Shown here: piece after piece, positions 9,795 through 21,012 of the stretch | Numbering within the stretch: position 1 is the stretch's first letter | Layout of the letters: each line of letters begins with the position of its first letter | From: Nemertoderma westbladi | Taxonomy: Eukaryota > Xenacoelomorpha > Nemertodermatida > Nemertodermatidae | Assembly (NCBI GenBank): GCA_032718475.1 | Contig: JAUCBJ010009134.1 | Coordinates: forward strand, 51,454-115,453 | Direction of reading: 5' to 3' | Length of the DNA: 64,000 nt | Position numbers and translations under genes: made by a program | Notes under the pieces: model-generated | Told to the model about the DNA's origin: nothing | Database searches by the model: none | Seen by the model: the letters and a program-made list of their open reading frames with translations, nothing else

Positions 9795-10470
9795 TATCAT
9801 AAACTCATCTACTCTCCACACAAAGGAAACTCTACCACGATCCGGAGATTCTATCGGTTACTACAAAGTCGCGGTTTCTACAGACGGGAACCACATTGCA
9901 TCGGGATCTGGGAGTGGGAAGCACCAGTTGGAGGGTAGTAGTCGAGGTACCGGGAAGGGAGTTAGTGGTTGGTGGGAGGGTGGGTGAATGGAGGGAGGGA
10001 ATAGATATAAATCCCTCCAACTGGGACGTCATTGCAACATGTGGGTTCAACGGGGGGGGGGGGGGGGGGGGATTTCATTAATATCAATAACTGGTAGGAA
10101 CTATAAGGTTACAAACTGGGAGAACTATATAAGGTTACTACTAACTGGGAGGGGCATTCTGGGCGGGTTTACTGTATTCGGTTCAACTCGAACTGGTCCC
10201 AGTTGGCCAGCTGTTCGAGTGATAGTACAGTGAAAGTTTGGCGGACTGGAACCCGGGAGCTTTTGTACGGGGCACAGTGGCAGAGTGGGGGGGGGGGGTC
10301 TACAGGCTGGGTTGGGGACCGGGTGGGGAGTCTGTGGTGTCGGTAGGTGGGGGAGGGAGGATCGATCGCTTTGTTGTTGGTACAGGGGAGACCTTGTGGA
10401 GACAGGGTCCTGAGGATCGTAGGCATATGAATGGCCTCAAAGGATGGGAGCCGCATCAAAGCTGTGGATT
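9795..10470 (+). pseudogene. WD40-repeat gene fragment, broken by poly-G tracts
   Basis: Several WD40-like strands are readable on the plus strand in changing frames. They are VAVSTDGNHIASGSGSG near 9868-9918, DINPSNWDVIATCGFN near 10005-10053, LASCSSDSTVKVWRTGTREL near 10207-10265, and VYRLGWGPGGESVVSVGGGG with IDRFVVGTGETLW near 10300-10400. The S-D-G and S-S-D-S-T-V-K-V-W patterns are typical of beta-propeller blades. A 20-G run (10052-10071) and a 12-G run (10287-10298) sit where frames change. The spacing of the IDRFVVGTGETLW part recalls THO complex subunit 3, but this is weak. It could be a retro-copy decayed by slippage, or exons of a live gene with small introns. Confidence 0.45.
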
Positions 10471-10820
10471 TCTGTAAAGATAAACGGCATATTATTACAG
10501 GTAATTAATATACTAATATAATAGGCCTCCTTTATTACAACAGTTACATTAATTAATTAGGAAGAGGGCCTAATTTAGTACTGTAACTGTACTATCGTAA
10601 GTAATAATCAATAGGGCTTATATCACTTAAATGAATTCATTACATTAATTATTTTTCTCTAAATCAATTTAATTTATTTAATAATCTACTTACCGATATT
10701 ATTTTTTGTTTTGTATTAAACAGTTTTGTATTAAATTTTGTATATTTTGTAAACTATTTGTATATTTTTCTGTGGTTCCAAACAGCCAACGGTTTGATTG
10801 GATGAAATTAGCTATTGCCC
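10471..10820. other. Intergenic, AT-rich
   Basis: Very AT-rich sequence between the WD40-like relic and the 15-bp minisatellite. It contains overlapping TTTTGTATTAAA and TTTTGTATAT words and nothing coding. Confidence 0.5.
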
Positions 10821-10825
10821 CATGG

Positions 10826-11022
10826 ACAAATTTCCCCCAGGACAATTGCCCCCAGGACAATTGCCCCCTGGACAATTGCCTCCAGAACAATTACCCCCAG
10901 ACAATTGCCCCCGAACAATTGTCTCGCGATCACAATTGCCCCCGATGTCATTTGCCAACCAAGGACAATTGCCCCCCGGACTATTGCCCCCAGGAGTATT
11001 GCCCCCGGACAATAGCCCCCAG
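10826..11022 (+). repeat. 15-bp minisatellite, AGGACAATTGCCCCC
   Basis: About thirteen copies of a 15-base unit run through here, with drift in the second half. The unit length is a multiple of three, so all frames stay open; one reads GQLPP repeats, and the minus strand is also open. The core CAATTG is palindromic. Because every frame is open, the open reading frames are a by-product of the unit length, and I do not call a gene. Confidence 0.8.
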
Positions 11023-11457
11023 ATATTTTATTTAATGAATATATTTTAAATCTTGAAATCCTTTGAATGTTATCCTATAGTTTTATTCATATCCTATAGT
11101 TAAATTCAAGTAATATTAACCTTGAGCAACACTTCTAAACTTCAATTTTTTTTTAGAAAAATCCAAGATTTTTTTTAGAACAATTTGATTTGATCACAAT
11201 TTCTAAACTTATTAACTTTTGTGTTTTTAAAAATATGCACAATTTTTTTTCTATAATAATTTGATTGTCTTTATGCTAGCTATAGATTTATATTTACTAT
11301 AATTTCATATATTCTTGAAGTTATTGAAATTGTTATTTGAAAAAGTTATTGTCCATTGAAATTATTATAATGGAAAATTTACTTTCCATTTTTTATATAG
11401 GCCTACCGGTAACAGGTTTTACTTGACCATTTTTTATTCAATCAGGTTACAGCCTGA
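11023..11457. other. Intergenic, AT-rich
   Basis: Low-complexity AT-rich DNA with several poly-T runs and a repeated TTGAAATTATTATA word. No gene seen. Confidence 0.5.
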
Positions 11458-11646
11458 TTGATCCCACCATCTAGACGAAATTCCAATTCACTGTATACCT
11501 GGACCATCGCTAGACAATACATACGATTATGCAAGTTTGCATTGCCCCAATATGACTCAGGTATCCCAGGTTTAATTAATAGGCAGCTTGAGATCGCCTC
11601 CATGGCCACATACTACCTGTCCACCACCACCACCAATTCCAGTTAG
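11458..11646 (+). CDS. Unassigned coding-like patch
   Basis: The plus-strand frame is open for 62 codons and contains a protein-like, mixed hydrophobic/charged stretch (RQYIRLCKFALPQYDSG, then LINRQLEIASMATYYL) ending in Thr and Ser. A duplicate of the motif GGTTTAATTAATAGGC is found at 12680-12695, so part of it lies in a dispersed repeat. I do not recognise the family, and it may be an exon or transposon relic. Confidence 0.25.
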   Translation: MIPPSRRNSNSLYTWTIARQYIRLCKFALPQYDSGIPGLINRQLEIASMATYYLSTTTTNSS

Positions 11647-11811
11647 TTTAACATGTGGACCTACTTTGTCATTTGATATTTTGTTCCAAAAACCCCTGGA
11701 TTGTACAATTTCATTGAAAAATTATAATCTCTATTAATTCATTAAATATTACAAATTAGTTACAATTGTCTTCTATTTTTACTCTTCTATCTATTATATT
11801 TAAATTATTTA

Positions 11812-12158
11812 GGTCAACGCGTTGGTTCTGCGATGTGGCGGATGATCTTGATCGCGATGTGGTGGAGATTCCGGATCAACCAAGGGTGCAGTTCTCTGTG
11901 GTTGCCACGGCTGCGGGCTGGGGGATTTCAGCCCAAAATCTCAAGCAGCACGAGGTGGACTACATGTCTCTAAGAACAGCGAAGTATTCTCGGCAGTGGC
12001 TTTTTCGTATGGGAGGGCTGCAATCATTCACAGCATATTTGCACCTCATAGGCTCAAAATTTCAACCCCCTCGGCTGCTTGGGATCCGTCAAGATATTGT
12101 TGAAATTTATTTTGCCTTAATTTTATTTGGCAACTTCTGTGGATCAGTAGAACACTAA
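11812..12158 (+). CDS. Unassigned exon-like patch with acceptor-like left edge
   Basis: After a TTTATTTAG acceptor-like site the GC content jumps and the frame stays open for over 110 codons, with a balanced, acidic-to-basic composition (DVADDLDRDVVEIPDQP, later SLRTAKYSRQWLFRMGG). No known motif is visible. It could be the next exon of the gene implied by the upstream patches or a fragment of an old transposon. Confidence 0.3.
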
Positions 12159-13385
12159 AATCGAAAAAGAAGTGAAAAACGCACTGCCCTATTATATAGG
12201 CCTACCATACTGCCATATTAACTTAGGGCCTATAGGCCTAATACTGTAATACCGTACTGAATATATTATGTATTATAGTAATATATCAATATAAGTAGTA
12301 CCGGTACCGGTAGGCTACAGGGCTATAAAAATTATTAACTACAGTTTAAGTACAGTACTTTCCTGTCTGACCATGATACTGTAATATGTCTAATAAGCTA
12401 AGCTTTGATTTATTATATACGGTACTGGCTTTTTTATATTATTTTATCAGTTTTTTTTTAATTTCATACATTACAGCAGTACCAGTCTTGCAGTATCAGA
12501 TATTTTTGAAGTTATTTAATTTCCCTTGAAATTATTATAGGCCTAGGGCCTAATGGAAAATTTTACTTCCATTTTAATTTAGGCCTAACGCTACCGCGGT
12601 AGCTAACAGGTTTTAGTTGCCCATTTTTTTATTCAATCAGGTTACACTGTTACAGGCTGACAGGTCCCATTTTTTCCCCAGGTTTAATTAATAGGCTGCT
12701 TCATTTATTCAAATAAACTGATGATTAATAAGATTTTATTTGGAATAACATTTCGACATTTTCACAATGAATGTTGTGATAGCAGGGACAAGTGATCGGT
12801 ATTCTAATTACTTCAGTACTTAAAGGCCTATATAACAACATAGGGTTATGTATACTGCAGTACTGGTATAGGCCTACCTATACTTACAGTACTAGGCTCC
12901 TATGCCAGTACCGGTACCTAAATTAATTAATTAAATGTTCAGATATTACTATGCATGTAGGCTATACAGCTATGTATATAACCTGATAACTAAGTATGCC
13001 TACCTAATTCACAGTATGCCTACCACTTAATATAGGTGCCTATTTTTATTATTTTTTATTTGTTTATTATTGACACCTCATTTATTTTAAAATAGATGAG
13101 GGAGAAAATCACCAGGGTTTCAGTACAGGTAACATTAATAGGTGAAAAAAAACACAATAAACTAAAAATAGTAACAAGCTTATCTAAAAATAGTCTAGCA
13201 TATTATTTAAAAAGATTCACAGGCATATCTAAAATTAGTAACATAAATAGGCCTACAGTATGCACGGAAAATATAAAATATTAAAACGGAGGCGAAAATA
13301 TTGTTTCATTAAAAGGCCTTTCCGTCATGTACACGATAAAACAATTAATTAATTACTACATAGATCTATTGAATTTACAATATTT
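12159..13385. other. Intergenic, dense in TAGGCCTA and TACCGGTA palindromes
   Basis: No gene supportable. Palindromes of the AGGCCT and ACCGGT type are especially dense here (for example near 12199, 12231, 12300, 12540, 12870 and 12910). The stretch around 12500-12690 repeats parts of 11320-11580 (TTGAAATTATTATAGGCCTA, ACAGGTTTTA, TTCAATCAGGTTACA, GGTTTAATTAATAGGC), showing an old, rearranged duplication. Confidence 0.55.
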
Positions 13386-13389
13386 TAAC

Positions 13390-14130
13390 AGGTTTACCTC
13401 CTTTAGCTTTGAAATGAAAATGTCCTTGCTGGCGGAGTTTACAATGGTAGAAGATAAATTGTTCCAAATTGAAACAACTCTATTACTAAAGCAATATTGA
13501 CTGATCTGTAGTCTTGAGGAGTGGTGTTGAAATAATTTAAAATTGTGGCCTCTTGAACCTGGACTACTGTAATTGCACCAGTGAAGAAAGAATCTGAGTC
13601 TAAGTCAACACATTTATTGATAATGCAATAAAGTAAATTTCAAATCAAAAATTAACCTACTGTATGCACTTCCAGCGGCTACAAGTCCAAAAAATGTAAA
13701 CGTTCTATATAACTACGTTTATCCAATCCACATCGAGCAAATAACCTTCGCAGGAAATAAAGTTGCACCCTTTCGATTAAATCAATAGATCCCAAATTAA
13801 AAGGTGACCAAACTGGAGTACAGTATTCTACTATAGGTCTAACATACAATTTATATGCAGTTAATAACGCCTTTAAATTATTTGTATAAAAACACCTGAA
13901 TATTAAATTAACAATTTTAAAACACCCAAATTTTAAATTATCATAATATCTCTACAATCAACGGTGGTCTTTAGTAACCTACCGTTTAGGATATATTGTA
14001 CCGGAGTATTATATTGTTTTTTTACCACGAAATTGAATCACAATGCACTTGCGAGCCGCTATATTGAGCTGCCAATCCGAAGTCCAGGTTTCTAACTTTC
14101 GTAGAGCGCATGCAGCTCGTCACTATCAGC
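13390..14130 (-). pseudogene. LINE ORF2 C-terminal fragment, CR1/jockey-like
   Basis: Read on the minus strand, the sequence gives AYKLYVRPIVEYCTPVWSP followed by FLRRLFARCGLDKRSYIERL. This is the conserved region just downstream of the reverse transcriptase core in CR1/jockey/L2-type non-LTR elements. Stops and frame changes interrupt it, for example directly after the Y-x-x-R-L stretch. Upstream on the minus strand (13900-14130) degraded RT-thumb sequence is still discernible. The catalytic RT motifs are absent, so this is a fossil. Confidence 0.6.
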
Positions 14131-14407
14131 TGACAGTGTATGTAATTTTAAATCATCTGCGAATAATTCTAATTCTGTTCTGGAAGATCATTAACATACT
14201 TAAATCAGCTCTGCTCAAAAGCACTACCACTTTGTAATAGCATAATTGATGATGTAATAGAAGACCTTTATATTGGTACCGAAAACTTAAAATTATGCAA
14301 AGTACTTCAGAACTTATTACGGATCAAAAATCTAGTAATTGTTGAGGATTTATCTCAAAAAAAGAGATAGTCTCATTAATTTTACAAAATATGTTTAAAA
14401 GGCACTA

Positions 14408-15470
14408 CTAGTGTTGAAATTTTAAGTTGTAATGTATGATAAAAATGGCACCAGAATCGATTTGCATCAACATCATCAGCATCAATTTGCGCAGTTTCAG
14501 GAGAACCTCAATATACCCATCGTGACCTTTGTCACCATAAACCTTCGAGGCGGATTCAGTTACAAATTTTATTAAACGCTCCACAGCTTGATTGTAACAT
14601 GGAAATGGTTCAATGTTCACAAAAATATCCTCATCGGATGCTAGCCATGCTAAAATTTGAGTACTCGAAATTAGTTTAGTGATAACGGCCTCCAACCGAA
14701 GCGTTGCTTGACAATCAATCAGTTCCTCGTAGCATTGTGCATATATTCATATTTCAGGGTTTCTGAATTGGTGATTTGGAATGTTTTCTTCATGTGCAAG
14801 GACAATTTTCTTCAAGACAAGCCACTGAATCACCTGAATGCTTGTCCTTCAACATCACAAGAAGGATGTTCTCGATGTGAATGGGATAGCTGTTCCTTGT
14901 CAAAACTTTTGTGAACTACCATGCGCTGCTTTATTGGAAGACAGTTTGCTGTGTCTAGCATATAGTAGTGAGGTGCAAGGTCCCAACATTTTGAATTCTT
15001 TTTTATATCAAACCAAACAACAGCATACGAATTGACAATGAAAGTAACCAAGATTATAAGTTTTTTATGAGTTTCAGTCGATATATAGAGGCACAGAACG
15101 CGACTGACAAGGGTCAACCACCTTGCATGGCCCAGCCTTCCAGGAGATCTCGAATCGAAACTCTTTGATACAGCCCCAGTCTTCACGGAATTTAAGATTT
15201 CCAAAAAGTACAATTGATCACTGCTCAACAAATTTTTTTCACAATCAATAGGTTCACCAGATATTGTTGCAAAGTTCACAATAGTAACTGGTCTTCCAGA
15301 CATCCCTTTCCATTTCGTCTCTTGCTGAACTCTATAGCTTTCCCGCTTTAAGGCTGCAGTAATAGCCTTCTTTATTTGTATCTTGGAGGCGGTTTGGATA
15401 TTCGCAACAATGATACCTTTGAAGATATATTGAAAATCACATGTGGATGTCAGTAAACATTGATTCTGAC
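14408..15470 (-). pseudogene. Broken copy of an uncharacterised animal protein, probably transposon-associated
   Basis: The minus strand is open at 15303-14830 (extending upstream to about 15430) and again at 14695-14408. It reads SSDQLYFLEILNSV, then SPGRLGHARWLTLVSRVL, LYISTETHK and IVNSYAVVWFDIK, and after a frame change IHIENILLVMLKDKH; it resumes with ILAWLASDEDIF and FPCYNQAVERLIKFVTE. I recall this order (S-R-W-L-T, L-Y-I-S-T, W-F-x-I-K, C-x-x-Q-A-V-E-R) from a family of uncharacterised proteins in insects and cnidarians that is scattered in genomes like a transposon gene. Two frame breaks make it non-functional as written unless introns intervene. Confidence 0.5.
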
Positions 15471-16459
15471 CAGCAGTTAATCAATAAAATCATATAAATT
15501 CTCTGGATGTATCACTAGTTTGTTAACGACTACTTGTATTTCGTCAGAACAGCTGCTAAGGGAAATCATCCACTAAGGAAAAGTATGGTCTAGCATTAAC
15601 TGTGTGACTTTTCGCTGCAGCAGTGGAACCTGTGGTCTCTAAGCACTACCAATATACCCATTAGCACTGCACTTACTTTCTTGATAAAGCACCCATCTGC
15701 GGTGAAACCATCCGACCAGTAGACATGCGATATAAACTATGGTTACATATTATTTTATTTGTAGGTTTTTAAATACTGTATGTAGCAACAACCGTTTTAA
15801 TCTTCCATGCCCAATTAATAAATATGTACAACTAGATACCAGTAACAGTCATAATCAAAATATTTTATTATTATTAAATCCATTTAGAATAAACTCTGGT
15901 ATACTAACTATTGATCACATTAACGATGTTGTCTACAAACTTTAAGCACTGGTTTGCCCCAGACCAATTCGTTTATAAGAACTTCCGGAACAAATATGTG
16001 ACTGTAAAGGCTTTTGCGTAATTAGCCGGTTATTTTCCCCGTAAAGTACTCTGTAGTTGGTTTAACAGGCATAAAAGGCCGTTTCTCCTGTATGTGTACT
16101 TTAGAGGACATGATTAGCAATTTTATGACGCAATACGCCAAATCCTCTGTAAACAGTGTAGCTACCATGACGACGGCTAACAGCTGATGCTGTACACGTG
16201 GAGCTTGTTCTTTGTTCTCTGTTCCTTCTTTGTTCGGTCGACCAATCAGAGCGTTTTTTGCCTCTGTGTTAGAGATTGTATATAGAAACTCGTGGAGTTG
16301 AGTCAGTATGTGATTTTGTCCACAGCCTACAACACCGGCGTGGAACCTCCGTGTTTCAGTCTTTAGCTCAACATTAGTAGGCTTAATTATAGAACGTATA
16401 TCCGTTATCTTAACTCAACATATCAATCCATACAAAACCATCATTACTCACATAACTTA
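15471..16459. other. Intergenic; promoter-like tract near its right end
   Basis: No gene seen. Around 16225-16400 the sequence has GACCAATCAGAGCG (a CCAAT box), a TATATAG at about 16280 and a CT-rich tract, which might be a polymerase II promoter or the start of a retroelement. It lies directly beside copy 2 of the dispersed repeat. Confidence 0.35.
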
Positions 16460-17138
16460 ACTTAACATTTTACTGCTATTTACTGTCGGTTATTCATTAT
16501 TTGTTGATGGAATATTATATTTGGAATACTGATAAATAATCAGACACCCCAATCTTCTTGATATACTAAAGGTTAGAGAGACCGGTTACATATAATAATT
16601 GCGACTTACATCAAGTGGTTTGAAGTGAATCTAATGCTATTTTATAGGCCCTACACGTATTGTCTGTCGTTCTCCTTATATGTGACTAAAATTAGTGAAG
16701 GTCGGCAGATTGGTGTGCTGCATTGTGCAGTATTGTGTATGATAGTGATTGATAACGAAGCATCTCCTAAAGAATGCGCCATATACGTGAATCTATAGCC
16801 ATCCTGTTGTGTCTAGTTTAAGTCATAACTCTGTTTATATATTTAAAGCGCCACGTCCTAAAGGAACTGTTAATATTTCCCGAAAGTGAATAATATTTGT
16901 CAGAGATTATATATATTACGATCAGTCGAATAATACAGTAGGCCTACCCCGCAATACGGTTAGGCTCCCGAATCCAGTCTCCCGGGTATATCCAGCGGGT
17001 GAATGATCGCACATAGACTGGCTTCGGCTAATGTAGTGTATCAAATACTTGTCATAGGCTAAAGACTATCTATCATCTAAAAGACATCCCAATTTGGCAG
17101 GTTAAACTGCTAAATGTCTGAAAGCGCGAACAATAACG
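16460..17138 (-). repeat. Dispersed repeat, copy 2 (inverted relative to 406-1095)
   Basis: This is the reverse complement of the 406-1095 repeat, sharing GCATCTCCTAAAGAATGCGC, GCGCCACGTCC, CCCGAAAGTGAATAATAT and GTCTGAAAGCGCGAAC in the mirrored order. The two copies bracket 15.4 kb of transposon debris. No coding potential is visible. Confidence 0.75.
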
Positions 17139-17420
17139 GATATTGCTTCTGTATTGCAGTAGGCAATAAAGCTGAAGTACCGGCCAACCGGTACCCAGTA
17201 GGCCTGACTACCTAACCACCCGGACCGGTACCTACAGCAGTACAGGTACAGCAGTATTATTCGATTTTGATTATTATATACCAGTAGGTCTTAATAATTA
17301 ATCGGGGACGCCTGGTTTTTATTGGGATTTTACTTAGGCCTATTTCTGTCAGTTTTATTTATTTGTAGGCTAATATTGAGCAGAAGGCGTGTAAGCCTGC
17401 TCAGATTGTACAGACAATTT

Positions 17421-17990
17421 GTAGGCTGGACTGTTGTCTGACTGTTATTAAGTCTGAAGAGACTGTAGTGTGTGTAGAGCATATGTCCGAAAAAGTACTA
17501 GTTAGGAAAGTAGGGGCTGCCAGTGCTGTGAGGTGAAACCCCTCGAAAGAATAAGTCGTACTACTCGGTTAGAACGCATACTAAATAACCATTTCGGAGT
17601 CTGCATATACTGTAGTGTATTTAGGCTTGATAGTAGTCTGTCAGCGTTTGGTCTGTACCTTGTTTGTGTAGTCTGTACGGGTAGCGTAATATTTCTTACT
17701 TAGATAATTTGTAGGCTGGATTTTGTCTGGCTGTTGTTAGGTCTGAAGGAATTTCGGTGTGTGTAGAGTGTATGTCCGATAAGGTGCCGGTTAGGAAAGT
17801 AGGGGCAGCCAGAGCTGTAAGGTAAATCCCCATCGAAAGAATAAGTCGTCCTACTCGGTTAGAACGCATACTAACTAACCATTTCGGAGTCTACATATAC
17901 CGTAGTTTGTTTAGGCTTGATAGTAGTCTGTCAGTATTTGGTCTGCATTTTGTTCGAGTAGTCTGTACGCGTAGCGTAATATTTATTATT
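17421..17990 (+). repeat. Tandem duplication, 290-bp period
   Basis: GTAGGCTGGA starts both copies (17421 and 17711). Shared landmarks include GTTAGGAAAGTAGGGGC, AGAATAAGTCGT, ACTCGGTTAGAACGCATACT and TAGTCTGTACG, all offset by about 290 bases. The copies differ at roughly one site in ten. I tested whether the unit looks like a small RNA gene and saw no polymerase III boxes or Sm site. Its function, if any, is unknown. Confidence 0.85.
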
Positions 17991-18620
17991 CAGAGTTTAT
18001 GCGATTATTCGCAACATTATTCGCTTAATAACATACTGTGGCCTGGGTGACGAAAATGTGTTTTTTTTATGTGTTTTTTTGTGATTTTATTTTATTTTTT
18101 TTTATTTTTACATAATGATGAGCTAGTAGAGTTGTAATTAAAATGATTAGCTATTAGATTTTTGGTTTAGATCTTTTAGAAATTTTGCAGTAGGCGATGT
18201 GGTTATCCTATTACAATTAAAAATTGGCAAAAATCTAAATGTTTTATTTATTTTAAAAAAAATAAGCATACTTCGTATTTGGGCATTATAGCATTCAGTT
18301 GCATAGGTAGAACCTGTCTATCAAGAAGTATTATATTATTCAAAAGCAGTTTCTATTGCATTCATTGTTGTGGTGTCTGTTTTATATTGACCTCGAGTTC
18401 CTACTGGTATTAGCAGGTCATCATGAAATCTCCCAAGAATTGATTTCATTGGAACTTCAGTAAAGTTGGAACTCCAATAAAGGAAACATTCAAATCATCT
18501 GAATTAACTTGTAACACATCTGCTAGAAAGTAGAAACCATTCATTATCATATCGTCTAAATATGGATTCGATAATATAATATTAAAACAGTATAATCAGA
18601 TAATGATAATATATGTTTTC
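17991..18620. other. Intergenic with decayed coding traces
   Basis: T-rich low-complexity DNA (18058-18110) is followed by a minus-strand stretch (18300-18540) in which short protein-like pieces can be read between stops. No family is recognisable. Confidence 0.35.
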
Positions 18621-18624
18621 CTGT

Positions 18625-19805
18625 CTGACGTGAGTGGTTTATTGTCGGTATATACGGTGAATGTTCGACCTTCTACGAAGTGCCGAAAGTGTTTGATGGC
18701 GAGGTATACAGCCAGTAACTCGCGATCGAATGCGCTGTATTTAACCTCGGCTGCCGAGAGTTTACGCGAGAAAAACGCGATGGGATACCACACATGGCCA
18801 TGGAGCTGCTCCAATTTAGCGCCGACAGCTCGATCAGAGGCATCGACCGTGATACTGGTATTAGCGGTCGAATTAGGGTGGTGAAAGAGGGTTGCAGCGG
18901 CCAGGAACGACTTGGCGGATTCAAACGTGGCTTGGCATTTAGGTGTCCAAATTATCTCCTTACCCTTGGGCTTGGTTGCCTCATAGAGTGGGCAAAGTTT
19001 GTCTGCCAACCTTGGCATGAAGCGGTGGTAATAGTTTACCATCCGAGGAACCGCTGGAGGCTGAGTTTAGAGTCTGGAGTCGGGTAGTTCCGGATTGTGT
19101 CAACACGGTCCTCGAGGGGGAGGATTCCGGAGGATGTAACTTTGTGGCCGAGATAGGTTAACTCGGGCGCACAAAAGATGCAATTGGCGCAGTTTATGAC
19201 CATTCCATTGTCCAAGAGGAGTTGGAAGACTTGGCGGAGGTGGTCGAGATGTTCGGCGACGGTTCGGCTGGCTACCAGGATGTCATCAAGGTAAACAAAC
19301 ACGAACGGGATGCCGCGTAGAATGCCATCCATGAGGCATTGAAACGCCTGGGCGGCGTTCTTCAGCCCAAACGGCATTTGGAGGAACTCCCAAAGGCCGA
19401 AGGGTGTGATAATCGCTGTCTTCCGGGTGTCTTCGGTTGCCATGGGGATCTGATGGTATCCCCGTACCAAGTCGATCTTGGAGAAGACCGACATACCCAC
19501 CAGGTGACTGTTGAAGTCTTGGATGTGCGGTAGGGGGTATCGGTCATCTACGGTGGCGTCGTTGAGCCGGCAGTAGTCCCCACAGGGCCACCAACCACCA
19601 CCGGGTTTAGGGGCGATGTGTAGTGGGGAGGCCCACGGTTAGTTCGAACGCCGTATTATTCCTAGTTCCTCCATCCTGGCGAACTCGGCTTTGGCCACCG
19701 TGAGTTCCTCGGAGTCGAGACGACGGGCGCGCGCGTATAGAGGAGGTCCCTCAGTAACGATGTGGTGCTCTACACCATGTTTGTTGGACGCTTTTCCGGC
19801 TGGCG
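18625..19805 (-). pseudogene. Ty3/gypsy retrotransposon pol fragment: RT plus start of RNase H
   Basis: On the minus strand one frame runs from about 19805 to 19036. It begins in the region just before RT (KHGVEHHIVTEGPP, then EFARMEELGIIRR), passes an in-frame TAA at 19636-19638, and continues through VFSKIDLVRGYHQI and the catalytic FVYLDDILVAS to LQRFLG. A one-base loss near 19040 shifts the frame, and the tether and RNase H start follow (VNYYHRFMPRLADKL, ITVDASDRAVGA, FDRELLAVYLAIKHFRHF) until the homology stops near 18625. Protease, the rest of RNase H, integrase and both LTRs are missing. The stop, the frameshift and the truncation make it inactive. Confidence 0.9.
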
Positions 19806-19839
19806 TGAAATATAGGTGTTTATTTATTGTGCATTTATA

Positions 19840-20116
19840 TTTCATTTTTTAATATTAAAATTATACCAGAGAAATGTGTAGTAAATAGTTTTTCAACAAA
19901 GCTCATTAGAAGCTGCTTACGTTCATTACTGTGTAAACTCCAGGAGGTATCTTGAATTTCCTGACGATGTTCACTGTTAATCTTCTCTTTACAGCCCAAC
20001 TCGCACTTATATCTGCAACCAGCAGCATCGCACAATGCTTGTTTATGAGAATCCCTGATACGTCTATCATCAGGAGATCGACATCTGCTTTGGGCTGATG
20101 TGGCATTACCATGCAA
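19840..20116 (-). pseudogene. Cys-rich exon relic (C-x-x-K-C-x-x-x-C-K-E-K-I pattern)
   Basis: The minus-strand frame reads DSHKQALCDAAGCRYKCELG, then KEKINSEHRQEIQDTSWSL and NERKQLL. I recall the pattern C...C-x-x-K-C...K-I-x-x-E-x-R-x-x-I-x-x-x-F-W-x-L from uncharacterised invertebrate proteins often multiplied like transposon genes. Here the F of the usual F-W is replaced. The frame ends in AT-rich sequence without a clear splice donor. The 33-bp minisatellite lies directly upstream on this strand and could encode the preceding part. Confidence 0.35.
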
Positions 20117-20214
20117 AATCCCCTGATTTCGTGGATATGCTAACTGTTGGACAATGTTATTCTCTCCATCCAGATCATAAACATTATCAAATCCTTTATA
20201 AATCCATCTACCAA

Positions 20215-20872
20215 CACCAACATCCCCCGTTCATCCACTCCATCTACCTCCGACATTCCCTGTCCATCCACTCCATCTACCTCAGACATCCCCTGTCCAC
20301 CAACTCCGTGTACCTCCGATACCCCCAGTCCATCCACTCCATTTACTTCTGACTTCCCCTGTCCGTCCACTCCATCTACCTCCAACATCCCTTGTCCACA
20401 CACTTCATCTACCTCCGCCATCCCCTGTCTACATCCCCTATCTACATTCCCTGTCCACCCACTCCATCTACCTCTGACATCCCCTGTCCACACGCTCCAT
20501 CTACCTCTGACATCCCATGTCCACCCACTCCATCAATCTCGACATCCCCTGTCCACCCACTCCACCTATCTTCTCCAATATCACCTGTTCATCCACTCCA
20601 TCTACCTCCGACATCCCCCATCCACCAACTCCATCTACCTTCGATATCCCCCATCCACCAACTCCATCTACCTCTGACATCCCCTGTCCACCAACTCCAT
20701 CTACCTCCGACATCCCCTGTCCACCAACTCCATCTACCTCCGATATCCCTTGTCCACCCATTCCATCTGCCCCGACACCTACTGTTCATCTACTCCTACT
20801 ACCTCCGACATCCCCTGTCCACTCACTCTATCTACCCCCGACATCCCCTGTCCATCCATTCCATCTGAGATG
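20215..20872. repeat. 33-bp minisatellite (11-residue coding period)
   Basis: About twenty diverged copies of a C/T-rich unit built from CTCCATCTACCTC, CGACATCCC and CTGTCCACC alternate here; the unit is 33 bases, with occasional shorter ones. The plus strand reads STPSTSDIPCP repeats and the minus strand VDGVGGQGMSE repeats, each open in more than one frame because the period is divisible by three. Strong strand asymmetry (pyrimidine-rich plus strand) is visible. Without an upstream start or splice signals I treat the frames as by-products. Confidence 0.85.
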
Positions 20873-20958
20873 AAGTTGAATCTGGGGGATAAGGGTGCGA
20901 TATTAATAATTTAATTATATTTAATTATTATTAAACAAATTATTTAGATTTATTATAA

Positions 20959-21012
20959 ATGAATAAATTGCACAACATGAATAAATTTCACAATATGAAT
21001 AAATTGCACAAC
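20959..21012 (+). repeat. 18-bp tandem repeat, three units
   Basis: ATGAATAAATTGCACAAC occurs at 20959 and 20995, with a middle copy at 20977 that differs at two bases. Confidence 0.9.

Noticed and set aside
10706-11049. GQLPP-repeat reading frames, as in secreted Gln/Pro-rich proteins
   Set aside because: A 15-base unit opens all frames; there is no signal peptide or start, and the flanks are AT-rich spacer.
20147-20877. Several 80-180-codon Pro/Thr/Ser-rich and Gly/Asp-rich frames on both strands
   Set aside because: All arise from the 33-base minisatellite; frames are open on both strands at once, which is expected from the unit and not from coding selection.
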